Below, one piece after another: positions 11,453-22,540 of a stretch of 64,000 nt of DNA. Where the stretch lies: positions 131,824,972 through 131,888,971 of the forward strand of contig NC_060248.1 in NCBI RefSeq assembly GCF_921293095.1, read 5' to 3'. A model generated the notes under the pieces. The model made no database searches, was not told where the DNA came from, and was given only the letters and a program-made list of their open reading frames with translations. Origin of the DNA: Ischnura elegans (Eukaryota > Arthropoda > Insecta > Odonata > Coenagrionidae). Position 1 is the stretch's first letter. Each line of letters opens with the position of its first letter. The translations under genes and the position numbers were made by a program.

Positions 11453-13397
11453 CTAAAAGGAAAATAAGTCAGCAGGTGCGTAAAATCCCAATAGGTGCTT
11501 CACTAGACGTCTTCTCGTGGGGTCGAATTTAATATTAGTTGGGAGGGAATTAAATCCCCTTGCGAAAGATATCAAAAATGACTCACAATCAGCCATTCTG
11601 CTGCTCATATGAAATGGAAACGTGAAGGTAATGTCTGAATGTCTAGTGTTCAGCCTGTGTTGCTGTCCCAGGAGCTCCAAATTGGCAGAGATAGAAGTTT
11701 GGACCTTTTCTTTCCACACTTTCAAGCCGGACTGGAGGATTAGGAGCGTTTTCCTCTCCTTAATTTTCAGCAACTTCTCTCTGGATTAGTGGGGTGACAT
11801 GATCGTCCCAGGCGGGCCGCAACGCGTAGCTCATACATGCGTTCTGCGCCACCTGCAGTCGTCGTACATCCTCCCCCGTCAGGTCGCTGCACGCGACCAT
11901 ACAATATTCTAGTATTGGGAAAAGCAGGGTCTTCACCAGGATCATTTTGGTATATTTATCTGGTCGGTACTGCATCCCCCGGAGACGACGCAGACCCTAG
12001 TGGATCCGGGAGATGGTCTGCGGGACCTGTCGGGACCACTTCAGCTCCTCCTCTATAATGATCTCCAGGTACTTCAGGTGGGGGACATACGGGATCCTGG
12101 TACCCAGAAGGTGGTGTGCGGACCGAAGTAACGGCTTCTAAGTCTGCCGTTCCCAATCACCATCGCCTTACTCTTGCAAGGGTTAACGGAGACCCCCATC
12201 CCAACAAACCACTCATTCAAGCACGCAAGATCCTCATTCATACGTTGAACACAAACATCCAGGGATGGGGCGGGGGAGTCGTCCAGCAGGAGCACGTCGT
12301 CGGCGTGCAACATGACTCGTCATGAATTAACGTGCAGGCGAGCCACTCCATCTATAAAAAGATTAAAAAGAATGGGGGACATGCATGACCCTTGGGGAAC
12401 AACGGAGGGGAAGAGACTCCAACCCGGACTCGGTCCAGCCGGAACGCGGATGGTCGCCGTCCTCCCGGAGAGGAAGGACGCCACCCAGTCCACCGCCGAT
12501 GGCTCGAAATTCAGGGATTCCAAAACCCTGAGCAGCTTGGCGTGGTCCACCGTGTCATAGGCGCGGGAGATGTCCAGGGAGACTAAGACGGTGAGGTGTC
12601 TCCGGTCCATCGCCTCCCGGATCGGGTCCAATACCCCAACAAGGGCAAGATGTTTGCTGTGGTGGGGACGAAAGGCGAATTGGGAACCGCACAGGAGGCC
12701 GTGTTGAAAGACGTGCGAAGAGAGCTGCTGCAAGGCCAGGAGATCGTGGACCTTCCCCAAACAAGTCCCAACCGAAATGGGGCGGAGGTGGTCAGGAGAC
12801 GACGGAAAGAACCTTAGGGAGGGGTATGATGGGTGCCTTCTTCCAGACAGTCGGATAACACCCTGAAGACAAGCTGGCATTGGCGATGTGGGTGAGAGGC
12901 CGCTTCAAGACGGGAAGGAGAAGTCGCACCATCTGGGGAACAATACCGTCGGGTCCGGACGTGCGCGAAGCAAGTTTACCCACGGCTTCCTCGACGTCAT
13001 CCTCGGTGACCGGGACGAAGGCAAAAGGAGGGTATTGGTTAGGGGGGGGAGTCGGCATGACGCCGCCAGCTGCAGAATTTCCCCGGGAAGAAAAAGTCTC
13101 CAAGAGATCCACGGGGGGAACGGAAACATTACCTAAAGGGCCGGCTCCGGTCCCACCCTCCGATCGGATAACCTTCCAGAGATCAGAGGTCTTGTTGCCG
13201 CATTTTCCTGAAAAATATTTGTTTTTTCCGTTCCTGATGAGCTGCTTGTCACCGTTTCTCTCCACTCGAAAGGCCTCCCAGTTGGCGGGAGATTTATATT
13301 TAGTATAGAGCCTGTATAGTTTGTCCCTATGGGCCATAGGTCTCCTGATGTCGGGTGAAAGCCACGGCGCCGGGAGTCGGCGGCCTTTGACTCGCAC
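11453..13397 (-). pseudogene. Reverse transcriptase part of the jockey-group LINE
   Basis: Minus-strand pieces in several frames form one reverse transcriptase. 13397-12792 carries APWLSPDIRR and SGPDGIVPQMV. 12880-12320 carries LRPISVGTCLGK, QFAFRPHHSKHLA, LVSLDISRAYDTVDH (first catalytic Asp) and VVPQGSCMSPILFNLF. 12313-12074 carries LHADDVLLLDD (the YADD box with His for Tyr). 11975-11760 and 11773-11453 carry the thumb and carboxyl end, finishing ARGFNSLP...HLLGFY. There are frame changes between nearly all pieces. Confidence 0.7.
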
Positions 13398-13418
13398 AGG
13401 CGCGTGTCTATCAAAGAC

Positions 13419-14048
13419 CTATAGAATGAGGTCCCTCACCCTCACAGCACACGCGTCCAAGTCCTCAGGGAGGCGAGAGACTCCAGCGCTGGATCCGCCA
13501 AGAGTGCCGGAAGGACAATGGACTTTAAGTCTCTGGAAAAAAGCGGTCGTTGGGGAGTGGGGAGAAATGGCCCCGGAGATGGCGCAAAACACGAGGTCGT
13601 GCCTTGAGAGCCCCGGTGCAGCCTCATGCCCATATGCAACACCGCGGGCGTCCCCAGCGGTGAACATAAGGTCCAGTGAATTATTCGACGAGCGGGAATG
13701 GTGGGTTGGCCTCTTAGAAAGGAGGGAAAGACTCATCAGTCAGTGGCTCCCCGGACAAAAGCACGAGACCGATGGTCGTCTCGATTCTCCGGGACATTGA
13801 AATCCCCGAGGATCGCCCGACGATAATGGGCCGCAAATTCCCCGAAGCGTACCAGCGTCGAGTGAGGGGCACGCATCTTAGGTGGACAGTAGGCAACCCC
13901 CACCAGTAAAGACGAAGAGCCAACCGTCACCTCCAAGGAAAGGTATTTCCCACGGTCCAAGGAGGACGACCTCGCCGAACACACGGCAGCCACCTGGAAA
14001 CGACTCCTGACGTAGAGGGCGACACCTCCGCCGGCCCCTCTCTCTTTG
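13419..14048 (-). pseudogene. APE-type endonuclease part of the jockey-group LINE
   Basis: Two frames carry the endonuclease that nicks target DNA. The segment at 13736-14048 reads GGGVALYVRSRF and AILGDFNVPE (the GDFN metal-binding block). The segment at 13419-13736 reads NNSLDLMFTAGD and SRHDLVF, the latter replacing the usual catalytic SDH. The two pieces are out of frame with each other. The first catalytic segments upstream of GGVALYVR are absent. Confidence 0.65.
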
Positions 14049-14410
14049 GAGAAAAACAATTGCGTTCACTTTTCTCACACTCGCGTCCATGTAAATCCCA
14101 CGTTACACCTTGGCGGAAGAAACCTCCCATTTGTGGAATCAGTCCGATTCCTGGGCACAACCCTCTACCACAAACTCCACTGGAAGGAGCACATTAATAC
14201 TGTTAAGGTAAACTGCGTGAAGTCTTTGAACATTTAAAAGTTTTAAGCCACGTATCTTGGGGAGCAGACCGCACCACCTTAACCCTTTGACTACCTTTTT
14301 TTTCCTTTATATTTCTTGCTCTTTTTCATTATATTTTCGATTTGTTTACTCCAATGAAGATATTCATTCAATATTATGAACTTTTGATCAGGGGGGGCGG
14401 AGATGGAGGG

Positions 14411-14530
14411 GTGGGACATATGTGTCCCACTGGTATTACGGCGTGGGACATATGTGTCCCACTGGTCTTACAGGGTGGGACATATGTGTCCCACTGGTCT
14501 TAGAGGGTGGGATGCATGCGTCCCAATGGT
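14411..14530 (+). repeat. Subterminal 32-bp tandem repeat of piggyBac 1
   Basis: Four units start at 14411, 14443, 14475 and 14507, an exact 32-bp period. Each contains GTGGGACATATGTGTCCCAC or a variant; the fourth reads GGGATGCATGCGTCCC. The right end has a related GTGGGACATATATGTCCC at about 17470. These are probably transposase binding sites. Confidence 0.85.
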
Positions 14531-14883
14531 CGTTAGATTTTTGGCTGTATATTCCCGTAACAATCCATTCTAAAAGCAAAAACACCATGATGTTTTCAAA
14601 GTATTTATTAGCTATACATCTTGATGTTTTTTTTGTAGATTGATACTCAAAGCTGAAAGATACTCCCACAAATCTCTTTCAAATATCAACATAACAATTT
14701 TGTTACAAATAAGAGGAAATGATTGAAAGTAATTATACTGGTACACATAAAACAAATATTCATTATATCCAAAAATGCTCAATAGTTTCAGCAGACAATG
14801 TCAGTTCTAATTATATTGTAGTCACTGAAAAGGGAATTACATTTATAAGTTTCAAAAGACAGAGTAAACCGGGAATACAATTG

Positions 14884-16608
14884 CTATGTGTGATAGGAAG
14901 TGAAACATTGTCTACAGAGTGGCACTTGACACATTGTGCACAGAGTTTTTGTTCTCTTTTCTACTTTGTTCTGTGCACATCTCATGCACCGTCTCCTTGT
15001 ATTTCCCTCAACGGGAAGGTGGTCACCGACGTTCAGCATAAGCTTTGCTATTTTTGATGGTCTGCCTCTGCATCGCTTCCGTTTTACTTTGCTTTGTTCC
15101 TTACCCATTGCCATCATTTTTTCTGCCAAAGGCACGATGAACTGCAATAGCCTTACATCCTTTTTGGTTGTGTCCATATACAAAATCCATGAATTTACCA
15201 CTGCTAACATAAGTACCTTATAAAATACTTTTTTCCACCACTTATTAGATCGCCTATCGAAGTCATACACGCCCACCTTCTGGTCTGAAAGATCTACTCC
15301 TCCCATGTATTTATTATAGAAGCAAATTAATTCTGGACAGTCTACCTTTACTTTTCTTCCATCCTTTTGCTTTCGGTTTGCTGTATTCACTGTTGCATCA
15401 TGGCAATTACTGAGAACAGTTACTTCTTTGCTATCCTGCCACCGGGCTGCCATTGTTCGTTGGTGATTTGCAAGAAATTCGAATTCCCCTCTTTTCAATT
15501 TCCCTTGAAATTTCGGCATATTTTTTCTTGTACTAATAGCAGTACCTACTGCTGGATATTGAATACTATTTAGTAGATGCACGCTCGTGAAAAACCTATC
15601 AAAAACAAGAGTAACATCTGGATTTCTGATTGTTTTTGTTAGAGATAAGACAACTCTTTCCCCCAGAGTGGAACTCTCCGGTAGGTCTTGTCCCAATTCC
15701 TTGCCAGAGTATACATTCAAATCATATGCATATCCAGTCATTGCATCACAGCGCTCCCAAATTTTTATTCCTCGTTTTATAGGCTTGAGGGGAAGATATT
15801 GCTTTAGAGCTGACCTGCCCTTGAATTTCGTCATAGATTCGTCAATGCTCTGGTAGGGGCTTTCATCTCTAGCCTTGGAAAATGTATGTTTTAGGCGAGA
15901 TATTACCTCATCAATATAGTATGTCTTTGAGGAGCTGGCAGGTTGCTCAGGATCTGTGAAGTAGAGCTTTGATATAAGCAGTTGAAACCTGTTTCGTGAA
16001 ATGGCTCCTTTGATTGCCTCATTTCCCAAGGAAGGATTATGCGACCAATAGTCCGAAATGCTTGGAACTTTATTGTAGCTCATCACGAGCATGCATCCAA
16101 GAACTAACAATATCTCCCCTGGATCAGTTTCACAGAGATTGACCAAATTTTTCTTCTTGCGTAATATATCCAAACGTTTGTTAGTACACTGGCTGATAAA
16201 AATGATCAAACTTCGAGGAAACACTTTTAGAAAGTATGCCATTTCGTCAGATGACATATGCAAGTTGCATAATGAGGCTGTTCTACGATGTAATGTCACA
16301 GTGTGTCTAGGAATAAATAATACCTTCGGTGGAGACCAGCATATTTCACTAGAAACCTTTTTTTTAGATGAAGCCGGATAAGGAACCTCATCGCCACTCA
16401 CCCCGTGCAGGAGATTGACACCATGAGCTTCTAACGAACTGTCCTCAGCATCCTGACTCACTCCAGAGCAGTCACTATCACTCTCTGTACTACTTTCATG
16501 TTCGGGCTGATATTCCCCATCTGATGAGTCGTCCGAAAAATATTCTTCTTCAGATTCATCCAGTATTTGGCAAAGCTCTGCTTCAGAATATTTCCTTTTA
16601 TTGCTCAT
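14884..16608 (-). CDS. piggyBac transposase (DDE_Tnp_1_7)
   Basis: A 574-residue uninterrupted ORF of normal length for the family. The first 60 residues are acidic. The catalytic core shows the three expected Asp positions in SIDESMTKFKGRS (about residue 255), LVFDRFFTSVHLL (about 335) and YMGGVDLSDQKVGVY (about 440). The carboxyl end has a cross-braced zinc finger, CMRCAQNK...CTMCQVPLCRQCF, as in other piggyBac proteins, where it binds the element ends. The enzyme cuts at TTAA and leaves no footprint. Start is the first Met, MSNKRKYS, of the open frame. Confidence 0.9.
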   Translation of the reverse strand: MSNKRKYSEAELCQILDESEEEYFSDDSSDGEYQPEHESSTESDSDCSGVSQDAEDSSLEAHGVNLLHGVSGDEVPYPASSKKKVSSEICWSPPKVLFIPRHTVTLHRRTASLCNLHMSSDEMAYFLKVFPRSLIIFISQCTNKRLDILRKKKNLVNLCETDPGEILLVLGCMLVMSYNKVPSISDYWSHNPSLGNEAIKGAISRNRFQLLISKLYFTDPEQPASSSKTYYIDEVISRLKHTFSKARDESPYQSIDESMTKFKGRSALKQYLPLKPIKRGIKIWERCDAMTGYAYDLNVYSGKELGQDLPESSTLGERVVLSLTKTIRNPDVTLVFDRFFTSVHLLNSIQYPAVGTAISTRKNMPKFQGKLKRGEFEFLANHQRTMAARWQDSKEVTVLSNCHDATVNTANRKQKDGRKVKVDCPELICFYNKYMGGVDLSDQKVGVYDFDRRSNKWWKKVFYKVLMLAVVNSWILYMDTTKKDVRLLQFIVPLAEKMMAMGKEQSKVKRKRCRGRPSKIAKLMLNVGDHLPVEGNTRRRCMRCAQNKVEKRTKTLCTMCQVPLCRQCFTSYHT

Positions 16609-17507
16609 TTTTCACGTCTAAAAATAAAAAAATTCTGTTGATTATAAAATTGGATATTGTGAAATTATTACAATATATTCTTCTTTACTTACTCTTGCGG
16701 GTTGAGATGAACTGCATACACTGAACTTTTGACATAGGTCAAAAGGGCAACAAAGGAAAAACACTGGATAGCATTCAATGATCTGAAAGAGAGTTAAAAT
16801 TTGTGTAAAAAAACATTCATGATGATAAAAACAATATAAATCATATAAGGTTTTCATTTACCATGAAATGAACATGGGCTGAAATCACAGGAGAAGAATA
16901 CGTTTTGTGATGTCCACACGATCCTTTAGCTGGTAAAACCTGGTGCAGAGAAAATACATGAATCAAAACAGAAAATTTATCCATAGGTTAGGTACTACAT
17001 CAGCAAATATTAGCGAAAGCTTACTTACCAAATGGATAGAGGAGTCGGGAAGGAAGATATAGTTGCACACTGGTACTCGATTAGAAGATACAGATGCACA
17101 CTGACATGTAGAGTTCCCATAATGACATGTTGTACAGTAAAATATATTCATAAATGCCACTCTAATTTCAGTGGATGCGAAATTGATAATTCTTCACGTA
17201 AAATGAATGCTGTCAAATGATTATGATATGTGCATACTATAAAAATGAGAAGTTTAACTTTACAAAATAAAGAATATTCAGTACGAGCGTAAGTTCACTG
17301 GAGAGCTAACGGGTGACGACCAAAAGGTATTTCACTAAAGAAAGGTAGATGCTGCTACCTGTTGCCGGAAATTCAACCTAAATAACAATTGGTACCAAAA
17401 CAACCATTGGGACAAAAACATATGGGTTTTTCCAAAGCTTTTGCCCCATTGGTATCTCAATACTCCTTTGTGGGACATATATGTCCCGTTGGTAGTCAAA
17501 GGGTTAA

Positions 17508-18504
17508 TTTTACTTTGCCGCATACTGGTGCGGTCGAAATTAGACTACGGCTCATTCGTGTATGCGTCCGCTCGAGAGACGTATTTGAATGCACTTAATT
17601 CAGTGCACAACGCAGGTCTGCGACTATGCACTGGGGCGTTTAGGACCAGCCCGATCCCTAGTATCTATACCGACGCAGGTGAGCCGCCTCTATGCTACCG
17701 TAGGACCTGGTTGCTTTGTAGCTACGTTACAAAACTTTTAGCAATTCCGAGTCATCCATGTTATAGTTTACTTTTTAAACCCGTTTTTATAAATGTTTTT
17801 AACCGAAGGACTAAAGCAACCAGACCAGTAAGCGTCCGTTTTAACGATTTTATTCGCGGGTGCGATTTCACACTACCCGAAGTGTACCCTGTTTCATTCT
17901 CGGAACACCCCCCTTGGATCACTCCCACTCCGGTGGTGAAAATTCTTTTACGATCTCGACCGAAGTCTTCCACAACTCCCTCGGAGTACCAGCGTTTGTT
18001 TGCCATGTTCCGATGGAATCACCCCAACCTTACCCCCGTTTACACAGACGGTTCGAAAGATAACTCTGCTTGTGCACGTGCAGTGTTCTCCCCTATCCAC
18101 GGGAACATCAGAGCGAAGCTACACCCGTTGTGCAGTGTGTACACGGCAGAGCTTTATGCCATAAGGACAGCTCTAGAAGCTCTAGGTGACTACGGCGGCT
18201 CGTTTGTCATATGCACTGACTCCCTGAGCTCGCTACAAGCCATCTCTGGCTTCTCACCCGTGCACCCGATCGTGCAAGATATACACTCTCTCCTGCTGAC
18301 CCTTTCGAGAAAGGGTTTGAATATCCGTTTTCTGTGTGTACCGGGACATGAGGGGATAGCTGGGAATGAGATAGCAGACGCTATGGCCAAGGAAGCTCTG
18401 AGTGACGAAGAGTTTGCCTTAACGCTGGTTCCCTACGAGGACTTAAGGGCATCTCTAAGACATGCGGTATTGGAACAATGGAGGAAGTCGTGGAGGATTC
18501 TTAA
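17508..18504 (+). pseudogene. RT connection and RNase H part of I-like copy A
   Basis: The open frame reads on from the piggyBac excision point through RSKLDYGSFVYASARETYL, TGAFRTSPIPSIYTDAGEP, then the RNase H domain. The four acidic RNase H positions are visible as TDGSKDN, YTAELYA, CTDSLSS and GNEIADA. It stops being homologous at 18504 where the second piggyBac element begins; the remainder of the protein resumes at 20287 (LNNKKLRDIKDIV). Confidence 0.75.
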
Positions 18505-18513
18505 CCCCTCAAC

Positions 18514-18584
18514 GCCGTCATGCGTACCCAGTACGCGCCCTTTAAATTTCGTATGCCGCCGTCATGCGTACCCAGTACGCTTCC
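18514..18584 (+). repeat. Subterminal direct repeat of piggyBac 2
   Basis: A 23-bp sequence beginning GCCGTCATGCGTACCC is repeated at about 18514-18536 and 18562-18584 close to the left end. It contains the palindrome-like GCGTACCCAGTACGC. It is likely a transposase binding site. Confidence 0.75.
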
Positions 18585-19356
18585 TGACCTACTGTATATA
18601 ATATTTTTTCTCCGCCAGATATTGCATGTTAAATTAAAACTAATTACTCTATCATTTGAAGAAATGTTTTTCCTCTCCAAAAAATATTTATAACGGCTTT
18701 ATGCCTTCAAGATGTTTTTAAAATGCTTCGATAAAATTCCGTTTTAAACCAGCGCGTGGACGACTGCGGTCCAAAAACTCAACGCCTTCCTTCAACTGTT
18801 CTATCATGAAAAAATCCGCCTATTCTGCTTGAGAGACGTCAAGAAGGGTCAGCTACTTTAGCTTGAGATATGGTATCTTCTAAGCTGAATGCCTTCTCTC
18901 CGTCTTCTCCTTGTTTGTCGTCACTTCGAGCCCCAAGTGTGTTTGGCCCGCCTCGTTAGTCCTTAGCGTCCTAGGCGAAGGGGCCATGTGCTTCGCTCTG
19001 CATTTATTTTTTTATATTTTTTTCTGGACAGTAATCAACGAAGATAAGATTCCATCTAAACAGTCAGCATGTACCAGGGCCCCTTCGAGATATTTTCCCG
19101 TCTCGAGTCAGCTTCTAAACCACGAGCTTCAGTCCACTAGAGTCATTCATGCTGTGTGGAGTTCTTTCAGGCAGTGTGTTGAAATTCTCATCGGGTGTAC
19201 TTCCTGTGAGTGTTTTTTTTAATAATTGGGGATCCTACGAAATTGGAATAGTATTGAAAGGCAAAATAGAGACTCGGTTGTCTGTTTGTGTGTTAGGTTA
19301 TAGTACATTCATTGGTGGGGTAAATTTCAAGGACCTGTTATTGCATTCGTAACTAA

Positions 19357-19760
19357 TGGAAAGAAAACGTCATTTCAAGAGGTGTATGAAGTTATTTAGG
19401 AGACTATTGAATGCGGCCGTCCTAAATTCATATGTTGATCATAAGAAAAACACGTATAAAAATTTGACTTATCATTTCGCGTGCCATTGGTCGAGGTAAT
19501 ATTTTTGAAATGTCCAACGTCATACGAACTGTTTGGACATGGCCGTCACTCATTACACAATTTAGTACCAATACTCACAGAAATACATTTCCTAAAGACA
19601 ATTCCTGCAGCTGGGAAGAAATCAAAGTCTCAAAGGAGGTGTGCAGTTTGTGCCTAATATGGGAAATGAAGAGACTGCGTGTACTGGTGTGAAAAATGTG
19701 CAGTGGGATTATGTTTGGATTGCTTCAAATCAAGTCAAACAAAGCAGATTTTCTAAGGTA
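19357..19760 (+). pseudogene. piggyBac 2 transposase carboxyl-terminal remnant
   Basis: The plus strand reads RHFKRCMKLFRRLLNAAVLNSY at 19365-19430, the segment that follows the third catalytic Asp in piggyBac proteins. After stops and frame changes it reads ETAYWCEKCAVGLCLDCFKS near 19670-19730, the carboxyl zinc finger. The rest of the transposase is gone. Confidence 0.7.
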
Positions 19761-20762
19761 AAATCATTTGAATATTAAAATATTGGCGTTTGAAACATTA
19801 TCACGTGATTACCTAAATGAAACGATACGGTAATAATGGAACAAAGTCAGAGAAGTGGGTGGAGTGGTAAATTTTCAAGTAGGCGAAACCGGTAATCCTA
19901 TCGAAAGTATCCAATCTGTTATGACATTTTCAACCCCAAATAACTAAATTACATCATGTCATTGCATTTTTTTAATGGATGGAATGTTAGAGATCTCGTA
20001 GCTTATTCCAAACCAAATTAAAATCTTTCGAAATTGAAAATTTATTCTTTAGTTCATAAAAGGAGATACATAAAACAATAAATATTTTTTCAAATCGCTG
20101 GAAAAATTATTATATATTAGCGCATTATATTACGCAAGTTTACTAAAATTTTCAATTAAACTGATGGTATATTATGAAAGATATAAATTATTGAATGATA
20201 CTATGCCAAAAAGGCGAAGTCATTTAAATCTCATCCGGCCGCTGAGATGGGATTTAATTAAATGACCGCCGCGCTTGAGGGGTTAATAATAAGAAGCTCC
20301 GTGACATCAAGGATATAGTAGCAGCGTGGACCTCCTCAGCTCGTAGTAATCGGAGAGAGGAGGTAGTACTCACACGATTGAGGATAGGGCACAGTCCCCT
20401 GACCCATGCGTATGTCTTTCCTGAAGAGAAGGAACCTCCCCAATAAGATGATTGTAGGTGCCCGTTAAGTATTAGACACATCATGTTATATTGTGTTAAG
20501 TACCGCGAAGCACGGAGACGGAATAATCTAGGGGGAGACCTAGAAGCCCTTATAGGAGACCATCCTACCAACTTAAATAGCGCATTTCGGTTCCTCAGAG
20601 AAATAAACAAAATAAAGTCTAATTGTGCACACACTTTGTACGAAGACATCATATGCAGTGGATCACTTTCTACACAAGTTTTGTAATCAAATCACTCGGT
20701 AGTGGTGCAAAATGACGTAGCCGTCGACGCACCCTAAATCCAAACACTACTACTACTACTAC

Positions 20763-21070
20763 TTTTTCACTAACTTTTTCAAATCGGTGACAAAGAAGTC
20801 AAATAGCCCACCATCTTGCTGCTTGCGCGTGTTAAACACAAATCGTTTAACTACCTTGTTCGTTGTAGAACTCGCGTATTTTTCGAATTCATATAGCACT
20901 CTATCGTAATCTGACTTATCTTCTTCTTCCAGATTAAACGTATTAAATAGCTCAACTCCGTCCTCACCAATTACCTTTAAAAAAATGGCAGTCTTTACTT
21001 CCTTCGGCTTCGTTTTAAGTCCAGAAACTAACAAATATATCTCTTGTTCTGCTTGAACTTTCGGAAATTA
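20763..21070 (-). pseudogene. Gypsy-type gag fragment
   Basis: The minus strand reads LLVSGLKTKPKEVKTAIFL, then VIGEDGVELFNTF, EEEDKSDYDRVLYEFEKYA and FNTRKQQDGGLFDFFVTDL. This pattern is typical of Ty3/gypsy gag capsid regions in invertebrates. It ends abruptly where the TAC tail of I-like copy A begins, so the retroelement landed in or beside it. The upstream end reads QAEQEIYL. Confidence 0.6.
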
Positions 21071-21670
21071 ACCTTTATATTACCCGTTAAGACTAACAGA
21101 TGAGGAGGCCTCCCCGAAACGTTCTTATAAACTCAGCTCTTAATACGTCGTCTGACTACGATGTGACGAGTACTATCGAGCACTGCCGACTGCGCTATTT
21201 CGTGTTCTCACTAACTTTTTTCACCAAAGAATACATGAATACAAGGAGAGTAGGGAGCACTCAAAACAATTGATAAACGCTAAGCATAATATCATGACAC
21301 ATTATTTATTTGAAACCATGCTGTTCAGTGGCTAGTACTTCAAGATGGGAGATAAAAGAATGAAGAACTATCGCCTCCATTATTTTACCGAGAACAACAA
21401 AGTGAATCAACGGTGACGCAAACATCCTAAACAAATTCATTTCCCGATACGACTAACGGCTGAGCCACACATTTACAACACGAAAACTGCCTGAAATTGA
21501 TAATGGTTCCATGTATTGAAGCGGCAGTTTGTTTATAAAATTAGATTCAGTTCTTTTGTAATGTATGCCATAAGGAATGGCTTGGAAGTGACGTAATACA
21601 GGTCGGGTGAATGCAAATCGAGAATCAAACCTGACTCTTAATGGTTAAGTACATTATTAACACCGTCGTT
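21071..21670 (-). other. Possible leader/LTR region of the gypsy fragment
   Basis: The sequence upstream (minus sense) of the gag fragment contains no gene. It may hold the 5' leader and part of an LTR, but I could not find a second copy or an LTR boundary. The part from 21250 to 21670 is otherwise featureless. Confidence 0.25.
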
Positions 21671-21734
21671 TTCAGTTTTCAGTTACATATAGATATACTT
21701 ACGGACGAAGGAAGCCGAGATATACACCGTACGG

Positions 21735-22140
21735 TACCGTACCGAAGAGGGTGATCTCTTCCTTTGGGAAGTAGCGCCCCCATGGACCCGAGCCCACCGG
21801 GGAGACAATCCCGTCGTACGCTCGGATAGTGTCCAGGCAGTGTCCGACTCTGCTGTTCTGAGTAGCCGTAACATCTGGCATCCAGATTCACCCACGTATT
21901 TACCGTGTATGGAGACCTGTACGTGAGGGAGAAGGGGATACTGGTGGTTGAGTTCTCCGGCACCCAGGCGGGAGTCGGAAACCCGGTATGGGCCGGAGTT
22001 CAATATCCCACTTCGGCCCTGGCTTCACCGCAAAACGGGTGGCTTCGACCTAGCCAGTCAGGTCAATCGGCTAGCCTCACGGCTGGTGGCGGGAATGGGC
22101 ACCAACCCTGGAATGGCACTAATTGTTCATCAACAGTGAA
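21735..22140 (+). repeat. Dispersed GC-rich repeat, copy 1 (probable I-like 5' end)
   Basis: This block shares long similarity with 43151-43640 and 54153-54600: GAAGAGGGTGATCTCTTCC, then CCCGAGCCCACC, AACATCTGGCATCCAG, GGAGTTCAATATCCCACTT and GTCAATCGGCT. The third copy runs on into a gag-like ORF1 of the I-like family, so the repeat is best read as that family's 5' untranslated region. Copy 1 stands alone with no ORF after it. Confidence 0.65.
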
Positions 22141-22273
22141 ATTATTAGATGGTTCATAATTGTTATTGCAGTTCTCTTCGAAAATATTCCATACTTCTCT
22201 AATAGGTGCTAATGTATCAGTTACTTTGCTGTGTTCTAGTTACTCTGTCATCGCCCAGCTGGAAAATTTTCCT

Positions 22274-22540
22274 ACCGGTTTCGGTAGGCTATAGGCTTTT
22301 TGAAACATCCTACCGGGTTCGGTTGGCAACCAAACCCCATCTGTAACCAACCGGGTTCGGTAGGCAACCGAACATCATCTGTAACCAACCGGGTTCGGTA
22401 GGCAACCGAACATCATCTGTAACCAACCGGGTTCATTAGGCAACCGAACATCCTCTGTAACCATCCGGGTTCAGTAGGCAACTGAACATCATCTGTAGAC
22501 AACCAATCACCTTCAGTAGCTAACCAGGTTTTGTAACCTA
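22274..22540 (+). repeat. 38-bp minisatellite
   Basis: About seven units, starting near 22274, 22312, 22350, 22388, 22426, 22464 and 22502. The core is ACCGGGTTCGGTAGGC followed by AACCGAACATCATCTGTAACC. Units 3 and 4 are identical; outer units are diverged. Confidence 0.85.

Larger units (their letters stand above)
10990..14050 (-). mobile_element. Jockey/CR1-group non-LTR retrotransposon, 5'-truncated and decayed
   Basis: Minus-strand LINE relic with endonuclease and reverse transcriptase in the expected order, then a 3' non-coding part to about 10990. The amino-terminal part of the endonuclease is missing at 14050, where I-like copy A begins on the opposite strand. No RNase H domain follows the reverse transcriptase, which separates it from the I-like copies. 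At least five frame changes make it inactive. It is more GC-rich than its neighbours. The exact clade (jockey, CR1 or Rex1/Kiri) is not settled. Confidence 0.7.
14283..17503 (-). mobile_element. piggyBac element 1, complete with TTAA target duplication
   Basis: A 3221-bp element flanked by TTAA at 14279-14282 and 17504-17507. Its ends are perfect 13-bp inverted repeats, CCCTTTGACTACC on the left and its complement on the right. Subterminal repeats based on GGGACATAT..GTCCC occur at both ends. Removing the element and one TTAA rejoins the reverse transcriptase frame of I-like copy A (TTL|ILLCR). It carries one full-length transposase ORF, so it may be autonomous. Confidence 0.92.
18505..20282 (+). 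mobile_element. piggyBac element 2, decayed, TTAA-flanked
   Basis: A 1778-bp element flanked by TTAA at 18501-18504 and 20283-20286. The ends begin CCCCTCAA and finish TTGAGGGG; a longer, imperfect match continues inward (CGCCGTCAT on the left, complement of GGCGGTCAT on the right). Removing it and one TTAA restores the I-like frame as RILNNKKLRDIKD. The size is less than a full piggyBac and only a carboxyl-terminal transposase scrap remains, so it is non-autonomous. Confidence 0.85.
14050..20762 (+). mobile_element. I-like non-LTR retrotransposon copy A, split by two piggyBac insertions
   Basis: The host copy exists as three pieces: 14050-14282, 17504-18504 and 20283-20762. They encode, in order, the carboxyl part of the reverse transcriptase (CVHFSHTRVH, LPFVESVRFLGTTL), the connection region, the RNase H domain (VYTDGSKDN, YTAELYAIRTA, ICTDSLSSLQAI, VPGHEGIAGNEIADAMA) and the zinc-finger-like tail. 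The 3' end finishes in a TAC-repeat tail near 20740-20762. It is 5'-truncated; the left junction abuts the oppositely oriented LINE at about 14050. The second and third pieces join in frame when the inserts are removed. It is close to copy B at 27979-31684. Confidence 0.8.

Noticed and set aside
12880..13800. Long plus-strand ORFs opposite the jockey-group LINE
   Set aside because: They are GC-driven shadows of the minus-strand endonuclease and reverse transcriptase, with no family motif of their own.
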